This document shows positions 38,499-49,996 of a stretch of DNA of 64,000 nucleotides, in pieces (position 1 is the first letter of the stretch; each line of letters opens with the position of its first letter). The notes under the pieces were generated by a model, which saw only the letters and a program-made list of their open reading frames with translations, ran no database searches and was not told the DNA's origin. The translations under genes were made by a program, and so were the position numbers. Origin of the DNA: Coprinellus micaceus (lineage: Eukaryota; Basidiomycota; Agaricomycetes; Agaricales; Psathyrellaceae); assembly GCA_951394405.1 (NCBI GenBank), contig OX596336.1, positions 2,604,001 through 2,668,000 on the forward strand, in the 5' to 3' direction.

Positions 38499-41400
38499 CT
38501 AAAACTTTGCGGAGGGGTCAAGCGGACCTAGCGGACCATATCGTTCCTGAGGACCACGGGCTCTCGGGGGCCTACCACCGCGCAAATCTTCTTCTCCACT
38601 CAGAGGCATTGACGGAGAGTTTGGGGACAAAAGGTGTGTTGACGATTGCGGGGTGACACCAGGCGACCCCGATCGCGATAGAGGAGCGTAGCCATGGGCG
38701 TTGACGTTGGGTAATTGCGCCATCGAGTTGTTGTCGGCAAGCTGATACCGTGGCATTGTTGACGTGGGCGGGGGAGTTGGCCGATCATCGAAGCCCTGTT
38801 CAAGCATGGCCTCTAGCTCAGCACCATCTACCGTTTTTCCACTTTGAAAGCCATCGGCAGCGCCGAACAAAGCAACTGGAGGAGGAGGGTATTGGGCGTT
38901 ATTTTCGTTGTAACCACCGATCTGAGCGCCCCAATGGTCGTCGTCGGATGAAGCCATGGAAAACGTGTCGCTGCTGTCGTACTGGCTGCGGGTGTCCGGG
39001 GCCTGTAGATATTCGCCATCCGGAGTGAAGAATCCACTGGGATGCGAGCGCTCCATATCCCTACGACGCTTTTCTTCACGCCTGATCTTGCGCAGACGCG
39101 AGCGCTCCCAGTCTTCCCATCTCCTCATTGGAACAGCAATAGCAGATCCACCGCCCTCGCCGTGTCCTTCAGCTTTCCCTTCGCCTTCGACTTTACTGTA
39201 GAGTTTGTTAGGATATACACTCCGTTAAACGGTTGAAATTACTTGCCGAGTTTCTCCCCATGAGAAGTCGTCGAAATGCCAGAAGGCGTAAACGGGGAGG
39301 ATGAAGTTCCAAACTGGCAAAGCGAGCAAGTAGATGAGCATCCAGAAGACGTAGACAACCTTCCGTGTCGTAATCAAGATGAGAATGGCGGGGAGACCGA
39401 GGACGGCGACGAGGAGCATGAGGGGGATAGCTTGTTCGAACGTCTTGGGTGGGGTGATAATGATGCCGATGATGAGGGCGTAGGTGAGGGCGATGGCGAT
39501 CGGGAGCACAACCGTACCGAGGAGGTCCATGAACACGATGAACTGCATGCTGAAGCAGAACGTTCCACACAGATTCCTAACCAAGACGAGTTCCATCAGG
39601 TTGTGAATGGTCGAGTTAATCCATCGACGACGTTGGGAGAGGAGGATTGAGAACGTATCAGGGACGATGGTTCTGCAGCGGGCCTGAGGCAAGAACATCA
39701 TCTTCCTGTTGGGGAATGTTCGGAGGAGGATGGTCGTGAGGAATCGATCTTCTCCAAGGAGGAGCAGGTTTTTTTGGTGGAGTGTGGTGACCTCGCACTG
39801 ACTGTATTCCTTGACGATTTCGGGTTTAATGATGAGTGGGACCCAGTCATCGCCTGTGGCCCTCCGTGCTTTCAAACGAAACATCGAGAAACAACCGGGC
39901 AAACATGAAACTCCACCAAATACCGCCTCAAATGCCTTGGCCAAGTGATGGGAAATGAAATACTCAAAGACCTGAATCGCAGTTACCCAAGACTGCCGTT
40001 TGTTTGCAATTCGAGTCTCTCCGCAGACGCCCATAATCATCTGATCATGATGCATGCAGTTGACGAGATGACCCAATGATGTTGGGAAGACTTTCGTATC
40101 AGCATCAACCTATTGCCGTTTCAGCTGAGACGATAGACGAGAAACTGCGGATCCACATACCATGAGGCAGACCTCGAAGAAGTCGGGGGTCACACCCATG
40201 AGGACGTGAATTTTGCGGAAAAGGTCGAAATCGAGTGGGCACATCCGATCGTTGTAGGTCACCCGGGAGAAGAAGTTCATCAGGATAAGTTGACTATCCC
40301 GCTTTCCGCGATTTCCAGGTTTCTTCTCAGACGCAGCTTCGGCCTCGGTTCCGCACTTGACGACAATGACAGTCGGGGTTCGACGTCCAGATACGGCTAC
40401 AAGAATGATTAGGAACGATGGCTTTTAAAAAGTGTGTGCTGCTTACTATAGTGGCCCGCATATACCATCGCTCTGTTGTTGGCCTTCGCACCAGACCCAA
40501 CAGCAGAGTAACTCATCGGCATGGGGTTGCCAAACCGGGGATCTGCCTCCAACAGACTGACACAGATGTCAGGCGTACTCCGCTTTTCGCCAGCACCAGT
40601 GATCATGCCATCTGCGACAACGAATAAGAGCTTGCGGGCGTCAGAGTAAGTCGTGTTGGAGATGGAATCCAGGGTCGTGCGCAGGGACTCTTCGCCTTCC
40701 GAATAACATGTCACGAGGCAGACAGCGAACAGTTCCGCCCCGATTTGTTGAAGACTCATGATTGGCGAGTTGGCTTCACCGGGATTTGTAAGGGTAGTGC
40801 TGGAGGCCAACGAAGGGACAGGGGGGCGTCCTGGCTTGCCGCCCTTCATCAATTTCTTGCTGTTGGGGTTGGCCCACGGAGCGGTTCCACTCTTGTTGTC
40901 GACGGAGAGGTTAGCACCTGGTGGCAAAACAGCTGGACTGATGGCGTTACGATTCAACTCGTGCGCCGTAGGGGGGCCAGCAAGCTTTTCAGAGAGGAAC
41001 CAGTTGAAGATGCAGGCCATGACGAACCGCACCAGCACCAAAGCCAAAATGACAATGAGACCAACGTAAAGGACTAGGCTGGATATGAAGCATCCGGAGG
41101 TGATTTTGTCGATGTTTCCGGCCAGGTAACGCTGCTTGAGGCATGGGATGGCGACCTTGAGGTCAGCACGACCCACGAAGAGATAGGTGGCATCCTTTCC
41201 ATTCTCGGGGCGCGCCAAAACGCTTCTGATGGCGGTATCCACACTATCACCGGGAATGGGGTTGGCACCGTGCAGTGATATGTAAGGGCTCATGTTGAGG
41301 ACAGCACCATCGAGTACGATGTAGTTGGTGAGGTTGGAGACCTGCTCCCAGGAATAACCCGATTCCGAGTCCGTCTTGCGAAGGCCCAGGGTCTGGAAGG

Positions 41401-42097
41401 TGGAGTCGGAGGTAAGGGAAGGAAGCGGGCAGGCCTCTGTACTGGCGCACGGGGTATCTCGAGCTGCACGGAATTCGAGGCCAGCGCACGCACTGAAGTC
41501 GGCCGCTGTACGTTGGAAGAGGTAGGTGATGTCCTGGCCGTTGAGACGGGAAGCGAGGTTGGCGAAATTGACGGAGCCAGACGCTTGCGCTGACGAGACG
41601 TTGAAAACTTGGCCATGCACGCCGAGGACCTGTCCATGATCGGCCGAGCCAACGCGGACGAACCTGGAGTTGGACTGCTTGTCTTCGGGGCACAGCACGC
41701 GCTGGAAACCGACTGTCGCAAAGCCGACAATTCCACACAGCACGGCGATGATGAAGCAGAGGGCAATCTTCTCCCTCCACGCTTGGCGCACTGGAGCGTC
41801 TTTGAGACCGCCCAGAGATTCGAGGAGAAAATCAGGGGCCCAAAAGCTGACGACTCTCGAGAATATCCGCCATGTGGTGGATCCATGGTACTCGTCCTTG
41901 GGTGGTGCGGTGGAGGGGTGGGGAAGACCCTGGATGGTGGGGGGGTTGATGAGGGGGACTGGAGCTACGCTGCGCTCTGGCTTTGTGAGGGTCTTTGCGC
42001 GACGAACGGTGGCGCCTGTGCGGGGGGCCTGCTTGGCGGTGGTGGTGGGGATGGGGACATCGGTGAAATCGTAGTTGCTCTGGAAGCGAAGGGCCAT
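38499..42097 (-). CDS. Chitin synthase, class IV (Chs3-like)
   Basis: Four exons (minus): 42097-40447, 40396-40161, 40109-39247, 39195-38499; about 1,148 aa in phase. Makes chitin from UDP-GlcNAc at the plasma membrane and extrudes it to the wall. Seen: N-terminal cytosolic region, a transmembrane segment ([18 protein letters not shown]), an extracellular loop, another membrane segment, then the GT2 catalytic core with [16 protein letters not shown] (about 630), LGEDRFLTT (about 748) and SQRRRWINS (about 782), a C-terminal membrane cluster and [18 protein letters not shown]. The tail is Ser/Pro-rich. No myosin head is present, so class IV rather than V is preferred. Intron 3 (39246-39196) uses a GC donor (gcaagt); only this restores the conserved ETRKVEGE reading. 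Confidence 0.94.
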
Positions 42098-42315
42098 GAA
42101 GGAGAGAGAAGAAGAGAGGGTCTGGACCAAAAGATTGTGGGGAGGGAGTAGCCCTGAGCAAGCGCAGTCTCGCTGCTGCTGGGAGGAGGTGAACGACCGT
42201 GGCCGAGGGTCGTCGTGAACCCGCCAGCCAGCGCTCACGTGCTCCATCACTCCATCACCACCGTACAGCTTGACATGACACCCTCTTTCCAGATCGACAA
42301 TCACAATGTCACACC

Positions 42316-43884
42316 ATGCATAGCTGCATTCTCGCAGAGCTTGCCTCTCAGCACCATCTCAGCGACTACAACTGCCTCAGGTACGGCCCCAAGGGTACGC
42401 CCCTTTTCCCCCTTTTCCGCCCGCCCTTCCACCCACAGCTGCCCCCAGGCTCCCCCATCAGGTACTCGCCCCTATCAACCACATTCCCCGCCCAGCTCCA
42501 CCATCTACAGCTCAGGCAGCTGCAGGTAGCAGATCTCCAGACCGCCTGGCACATCGCCTCTGACGCACCCCACGATGCAGTCGCAGAGCACCTGTCCGAT
42601 CAGCTCCAAGCTGCCATGGACGAGCCTCTTACCCCTCAGAGTGCGACCCCCCGTGTCAAGACATCCATGACGCACCCAATCAAGTGCGCGGTTTACGCTT
42701 TTCACACAAGGCAACGGCCCTTACGCTCTCCTGCTACATAGTATATCGTGTCTTCTCCCTCCCGAATCGCTCTCGTTAATCGAGTCACACGCTGCTCTTG
42801 CAGCTCGCGCTTCGCCTGTCATCCTGGACGTACCGGCCGAATTCTCTCCAACCAAACCGGGGAGGCTCTCACCTGTAGCCCCGCCTGTGCTGCGACCTTC
42901 CCTGTCCCTCCCGCCTGTGCCGACCGAACTGAGCTCTGCACTCCAGGCTGCCATTTCGGCAACCCTTCCCTCGCCCCTAACTATTAATCTTGTAGACCGT
43001 GTTCCCACTGTCGCCCCCACCATCGTCAATGCCTCCACGCACCGCATCGTCTCTGCACCTGGCTCCCCCCTCTCTCTGTCGCTTGCAATAGAAATTCCAG
43101 AAAAGGTTACTTCTGTAACAGTCCTGTCCTCCCTTCAGGATGTTCCGCTACAAGAAGCGAAGATGGTTACTCCGCCGCGCAGCTCAATAGGAAATCTATA
43201 CATGTCATCGTGTCCAGGGAAGAAAGGTACGTATCTACCCTCGTCTACATCTCATATCGCCTCTGAGCAATATGCAGTCAGGCTGAATGGGCCTGTGAAC
43301 GGAAGAAGCGCCGTGTGTCGAGATGTCACCACTGACATGGCGAGAATGAAAAGTTTCGGCATTGGTTGCATCATCTGGTTAGTGCGTTCATTTATTGGTA
43401 CCACTCCAACTAAGCGGTCTACTTTAGTTGTCTCGACGATGAGGAGCTAGAGCTGTTGGGTGCATCGTGGCAGGTATATCTCAAGTCTGCGCAAGCGCTG
43501 GGTATGGACGTCCTACGGCTGCCCATCCCAGAAGGCCTTCCCCCAATAACCCCCGCATATCTAGACCTGCATCTCGGCAAGCTGATACAAGATTACACCT
43601 TGAAAGGGATCCATGCGCTGGTACACTGTCGAGGGGGTGTCGGACGAGCAGGTGTCGTGGCATGCTGTTGGTTGATACGACTGGGAATTTGTGGGTGGGT
43701 GGAAGAGAACATCGAGAGTAACGCTGCCGAGTGTCATCCACACTCTTCTACGATCGTTGCGTTCGTGAAATCTGTGATTGGGTTTCTGCGTAAGCGCCGG
43801 AATCCGAAGGCGGTGGAAACGTTTGAGCAGGTGCAGTTTCTCGTGGATTATGTGGAATTTTTGCAGGGAAGAAATCCGGACTGA
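42316..43884 (+). CDS. CDKN3/KAP-like dual-specificity protein phosphatase
   Basis: Exons 42316-42652, 42711-43226, 43278-43377 and 43428-43884 join in phase to 469 aa. The C-terminal ~190 residues form a cysteine-dependent phosphatase domain of CDKN3 type: LYMSSCPGKK, then RDVTTDMARMKSFGIGCIIC, and the P-loop VHCRGGVGRAG with Cys near residue 385 and the invariant Arg. The first ~280 residues are an unrecognised extension, Pro/Leu-rich, with no known domain. Human CDKN3 dephosphorylates CDK2; the substrate here is unknown. The chitin synthase gene starts 218 nt away on the other strand. Intron 1 ends in AAG. The start ATG at 42316 opens the frame, but a later start is possible since the N-terminal part has no homology anchor. 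Confidence 0.8.
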
Positions 43885-44090
43885 TTGTTGTACTATTTAA
43901 CGCACTGCTTTCGGGTATGTTTTCGGGATTTAGGGTTTTACGATGCATCTGATTGTGGGGGCGATGGGCGCTTGCTTTGTTGCCAAAGCCGATCGAAATC
44001 ACTGAACTCTGTCCATCAATAAACGCTGCTCTGGTTCATCTCTGACGTCCTCGACTCGATCATCATCATCGGTGTTCACCGCACTCATCC

Positions 44091-47000
44091 ATGTCCACCA
44101 AGGCCCTCTTGAAGACCGCCAGGGAGAGGCTCAACAAGAAGGACTTCGAGGGCGCGAGAGATGCGGCGGAACGGGTGCTCGAATTCGAGTCGTCGAACTA
44201 TACGGCGTATGCTCCCTCGCTGAGATGATTGAAGCAATTCATTAATCTGCTGTAGTCATGTCTTCCTAGCTCTATCTGCCTTGGAGCTGCAGGACTATGA
44301 AAAGAGTGAAAAAGTACGCGTCCATGGCCATCCTCTGCTTATCGTTGTTGACCGGGAGACGGATCCACCCAGGTGTACAAGGCTGCGATCGAGTTGGAAC
44401 CCACCCAGCTCTTGGCGAGACAAGTACGCAGTATCCTCACGGTTGACACATCCACCCTACGAACGACATCATAACTCGAAGAATAGGGTCTGCTCAAGTT
44501 CTATGAAAAGAGGAACGATACCGATAAGCTGTTGGTGTGCCTGAGGGAGTTTGCCGAGATCTACTTGAAGAAGTGCGCTTTTCTTTGGAGATTTAGAATC
44601 TGAAGCGTTTGGTGACTGACACCGGGAGCAGTGAAGAGGCTACGAAGCTTGCAGAGACTCTCCAACGAGTTGTTGAGATCCGTCGCGAGCATGGTACCAA
44701 ACTCCAAGTGCGCGCCAGTCCCATCGCCCGACAAAACCCCTCTGACAAGTTTTCAGCTGGTCCAAGCCCTCATGGACGTTCTCCCTGGATCGCTTTACTA
44801 CCCCCTCCTCTCTACCCTCCCCGAACCCGATTCCACGAACCCCACCGCAACGACAATTTTTTGGACACAAAGCGCCATTCACGACTCATTTCCCATCCTC
44901 GAAGAGGTGGTGTCTATCATAGAAGCTGAGGAACAGGCGAGGTTCACGAAGGAGTTTAGTGCGAGGCGTACACGGCTGGGCGCCCCGAAGCCTACTATCA
45001 TTAAGAGAGAGTTGGATCAGGAGATTTGCGGTGGCTCCTTGGTGCGTGCCTTCGAACTTCCTCGAGCCCCTAAAGCTCAATCAGGTTCGGACAGCTACCT
45101 GTCTTGTACAACGAGATCCTGAACCACCCCAAAACCTTCGAAGACGTCAGGCGCGCGACGGAGGCCAAGCTCATCGAGTTCAAGCACAGGCAACTCTATG
45201 CGACTCCGTCAACGGACGCGACGAAGGGGGCGTTAAAGGAGGAATTTACGGCCTTGATTGACGGAGTAGTACTCATTAAGCGCCCGAATGAGAGCGCGTG
45301 GGGCCAGTGCCTGCAATGGCAGGATTGGGAAAAGTTTGGTAAGTCCACTCTGCGAAGCGTGGATTCGATGCTGACAGTTGGCCAGAGGACCTCGACCAAA
45401 CATTCCTGCGAAACTATCTCGAATTGTTCCCTGATTCTATGCTGTCGGATGCTATCAAAGGATACTTGCTATATCACAACGTTGATCTCGCAGATAAGGA
45501 GGACGAAGAGAAGAATGGTACGGAACAGGATTTTACGGAAGCCGGGCTCGATATTCTTCTGGTAAGGGGCACATCGCATCTCTTTTCAGAACGCTGCTGA
45601 AACGACATCTAGAACATACCCCTCGAATCGTTGGACAGAATATTCTCCAATCGAGTGGTCAGTGAAGTCTATGGGGATGTAGAGGACCACGAGAACGCTG
45701 CAAAGCTCGCGAGGGTCGGGTTGAAGCACCTCGCAGAACTAGAAAGCAATCTCGGCGTGAAGCTGACGAAGTGAGTGGTTGCTTTCTGTGCTTATGGTAT
45801 CATGACACCGAACTTGAACTAGGGCTCGCGTCGGCTTCCAGGTCATCCTTTCGACATCCCTGGTGCACATATCCCCACCAAAAAACCACGACCAAGCGAT
45901 GTCTTTCATCCTGGAAATTCTTTCAGTAAACCCTGCCAACATCCCCGCACTCATGTCTCAAGGCTTCATTCTTCAAGCCCGTAACGGCTGGCAAGGCGCG
46001 AAGGACAGCTTCGACAAAGTCGTATCAACAGTGCCCTCCTCATATCAAGCACTCCAAGCTCGGGAAGAGAGCGCGTGGTGTGAAAGTCGGTTGGGGCTAT
46101 ACGAATCCGCCATCGTACATTTCCAATCTGTCCTCCAGATCCTGGAGGCGGAGGAAGGACGCGAGTTCGAAGTCGCGCGATGTCTATGGAGGCTCGGCCA
46201 AACTCACTGGGTCTGTGGAGGTGGTCAGCGCGAACAGGCTTACACCTGCTTTATCCAGGCTTTGAAGAAGGACTCTTCGTATGCCCCTGCTTTCACCTCT
46301 CTGGGCCTCTACTACCTGGAGTACGCTCAACCCGCCGACACGGCCCGCGCCTCGAAGTGCTTCCAGAAGGCATTTGAACTTGACCCTAGGGAGGCAGTGG
46401 CTGCGAGGCATTTGGCGGAGGGTTTTGCGGATGAGAGGGAGTGGGATTTGGTGGAGGTAGTTGTCCGTAGAACGATAGAGGGTGAGGGTGGGGCTACGCC
46501 AGGAGAGGGAGTTGGAGAAAGTTCAAATAGCGTGACAGCGAACTCTTGGGCTTGGAAGGCGTTGGGTGTGGTTGAGCTAGTACGTACACCCTTTCCGAAG
46601 CCAAGCTCGGTTCCCTGACGTGATGGATGCCTCCTTTAGAACCAGCGAAACTATCCCGAGGCCATTCATGCTTTCCAGATCGCACTGCGAGCAGAGCCGA
46701 ATGATAATGTGCTGTGGTTACGGCTGGGGGAAGCATATGGGAAGGCTGGAAGATACGCAGCTGCGATCAAGGCTCTTGAGCACTCACACGAACTGGACCC
46801 CGCCGACTGGCTTGCGCCATACTTCATCGCTGAAGCCCAGCAAGGCGTCGGGCTGTACAGAGAGGCCATTCAGGGTCTAATTACCCTCACAGAGCAGCGC
46901 CCCACGGAGCTCGGAATCCTCTCGTCCCTCGCCTCAGCATACCTAGAACAGGGAGTCTCGGAGTTGGAGGGTGGCTTTATATCCAGAGCAGAGGAGTCGT

Positions 47001-48986
47001 TCCTGTCAGCGATAGCCGTAGCCCTCGAGTGCCTCTTTACACAGTCGGGCTTACGGTCGATTGGGTGGAAGACGATCACCGATGCAACTTTCTACCTTTC
47101 GGAGGTGTCTTCTTTCCATAACCAGGAGACTGTCTTGGTATCGTTGAAGAAAGTAAAAGCCCTCCTTCCTGCAGAAAACCTGCGGTTGAAAGATGTCCTC
47201 ACCCCGCCGGACTTGGAAAGCGCTGTCATTGGATTAGACGCGCTCAAGGTGTCCATTCTCTCCGCCGACTATCGCCTCTCCCTCAGCCCCAGCAACAACG
47301 ATGCCAGCGCTTGGCACGACATCGGCATGGGACTCTATGCTTGGTCGATCCGGGGCAACGCTTCTGATGCCCTCGCCGCCTTCATCACCAACTGCCTCGC
47401 TGAAGCTGTTCAGCGGGAGCCAGCAAGCACGACCTACTGGACAGCTCTCGGTTCCGCGTACTTCACATCCAACCCACGCTCCGCTCAGCATTGTTTCATC
47501 AAAGCGCTGGACATCGACAACAAAAATGCGGAGCCGTGGTGTGATCTGGGTCTACTATATCTGTACCATGAAGATGTAGAGCTCGCGAGAGAGGCCTTTC
47601 AGCGCGCACAGGTCCTCGATCCCGATTGTGCGCTTGCGTGGGTGGGCCAAGCGTTGATTGCTGCTGGAGAAGGAGATGCAAAGGGCGAGATAACATTGCT
47701 CAGCCATGCTGCAGGGTTGGACCGACCAGTTACCGAAGGGGACTACACCCTGTCGCTACGTGTCTTCACGGAGATTAACAAGCAGATCCTTACCCGGACG
47801 AAAGCGGTCGACCATCTCCTCCCCATCTTCTTCCTCCTCAATCGGTTCTGCGCCCGCCAACCAGACGATGCAGCGGGGTTGCACCTCTTTGCGCTCGTCT
47901 GCGAGCGGTTGGGTCATAGAGACTTTGCTAGGGAGCTTGTAAATCGCGGGATGCGCATCCTCGAGAGGGTATACGAGGAGAAAGAGGACCCGGTCGTCGA
48001 ACGGCAGTTCATGATCGCCAACGCAACCCTCGCAAGATTGCTTCTGGCGACAGGAGAACCGGAAGATAGTATGATTACTTTTGAAACGGTACTTGGGTTG
48101 CTGCAGGAGGAGGACGCGTTGAAGGGGGTGTTAGAGACCCAGGCAAAGCTAGGCATTGGGATGGGCCAGGCGGTGTTGAGGGACCTGCAAGAGGCCATTT
48201 TGAGTTTGCAGTACGCCCAAGGCATTGCGCCTGAGGACCTGGAGTTGAGGGGTCATTGCTCAATCCTTCTGGCTCAGACGTTGTGGAGTACGAGGAACGC
48301 GGAATATTGTGAGATGGCGAAGGAGGAGCTGTTGAAGTTGTGCGTAGCTTCGTTGGTCTCAGTTCCATACCTTTAGATGACTGATGGCTGTGTAGGATCT
48401 CGGAAGATGCGAGGAACTTACCCGCGATCAACGTGCTTGCAGGATTAGGTATCCTGACAAAGGATGAGGGCCTAGTGGACGCGGCTGTCTCCGAAATCAT
48501 TAGCCTTCCGCCGAACGAGCGAGTAGCCCTTGACCACGATGGAAATGTGGACTACCTACACATCCAATATCTTCTCAGCCAAGTAGGTTCACTGCATTGC
48601 ACCATTATTTCAGTCACTAAAATTTCTCTGGACGATAGGGTAACCTCGCAGGCGCGATCTCGACTGCGCAAAAATCCCTTTTCTTTGAACCATCCAACAT
48701 CATCAAGTCGAACACGCTTGCCGCCCTCCTCCTCAAAATGCGCTATCCCGAGGGTACACTGGCACTCTTGAGTGGGCATGAAGGTGAATTGAAGAGTGGG
48801 TCTACCACGCTCATCCTCGGTGCCGTATCCAATTTACTTCTCGGTACCGATGAGGGCCTGAAAAATGCACTGAGGAATGCGCAGAGGGCGGTGGTGCTCT
48901 GTCCGGGCAAGGCTATCTGCTGGCAGGTATTGGCTTGTGTGAGAAAGTCGATAGAGGGCCAGAAGAGTTCAAATACGTTGATGTAG
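44091..48986 (+). CDS. SKI3: SKI3/TTC37-type TPR subunit of the Ski complex
   Basis: A long gene with about ten introns, roughly 1,350-1,400 aa. The Ski complex (Ski2-Ski3-Ski8) feeds mRNA into the cytoplasmic exosome for 3'-5' decay. The N terminus starts with a TPR (LLKTARERLNKKDFEGARDA, then SALELQDYEKSEK and AIELEPTQLLAR). TPR-like helical pairs run to the end, for example AFTSLGLYYLEYA, VLWLRLGEAYGKAGRYAAAI, SAYFTSNPRSAQHCFIKALD and PWCDLGLLYLYHEDVELAREA. Length, continuous TPR content and terminal layout fit SKI3 rather than other TPR proteins. The first introns were checked and keep phase (TYTA|HVFLALSA). The exon at 46709-48376 alone encodes about 550 residues. The stop is TAG/TGA-type at 48986 after SSNTLM. 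Confidence 0.9.
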
Positions 48987-49996
48987 AACCATAACGTGCA
49001 CATTCTTTGCCACTTGTCATTACGATCTCTCGTTGGAGCCAAGAGAGCATAGCATCCTCACGACAGCCATTTAAGATATCTTCGGATGGAACTTTCTTGT
49101 TGGCCTATGGACAGGGCGCACTTGGAGGCGATCGCTTCTTTACTTAGACTCCAGCCGATGCCTCAACTCCTTTGTTCTCTGACCCGCGTGAGCTATTGCG
49201 CGGGCTCTAGCTGTAAAGGACACACAGATTCGTCACCTCGCTCATGAAATGGCGCCTGGCGGTAATTTAGAGGTATTTGACGAGCAAGCCGAGTCGCCCC
49301 TCATGACAACATACATTGGTGTAGGTGGAACTGTCGCCTAGATGTATTGATATAGGTTTCTAGATGCGCACTCTTGTCATCTCAACTCCTGAAGTCTTAA
49401 GGCCATGGGAGGGCTTCTTAATTTAATAGGCTTACCAGCTACCTCAGGCACTCAGTACTCAGGGCCTAGTCATAATCCAATCCAACGACAGCGAGGAGCA
49501 GGAGCTGTTGATGTGGGGCATCCAGGGTAGTCTAACCTGTTACAAGTCAAGCGCAGATTCGACGTCTCGAGAACACTTCTGGTGAGATGAAATTCTGTAG
49601 CCGGTGTAACCTAAACTTCAGGCTTCCAGGAATTCCAGGGTTCGCTCAGTAACACACATCCTTCTACATGCGTATTCCTAAAAAGAACTGTCGTTACAGT
49701 CGCACCTCGTATCGAGAAAAATTAACAATAAGTAAGAAGACGTAGCCCTACTGTATAAAGATAGACATCAAAAGTTCTGCAAGACACACAAGAAGGTTCG
49801 TGGTGGTGTGGGTGGGTGTGTTGGCTGGTTGTTGGTATAGTGGTATTGTGGTTAACCATAGTGGAACGTGGGGAAGGGGGGTAATGAATGGAAAAAGTGT
49901 GCATGCGTTCACAGCAAGATGATTGAGAGTGGAGTTTGGGGGATGAGGATACCTGGACAAGCAAAACAAAACACCAGGGGGAATAGAGGAGGGAGA
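48987..49996. other. Convergent 3' spacer, SKI3 / RAX2
   Basis: About 1 kb between two convergent stop codons, long for this compact window. No reading frame, tRNA, snoRNA or repeat could be supported. A GT-rich stretch lies near 49800-49860. Presumably two 3' UTRs plus spacer. Confidence 0.45.

Noticed and set aside
49180..49260. tRNA-like look near gcgtgagctattgcgcgg
   Set aside because: No B-box sequence and no consistent cloverleaf could be drawn.
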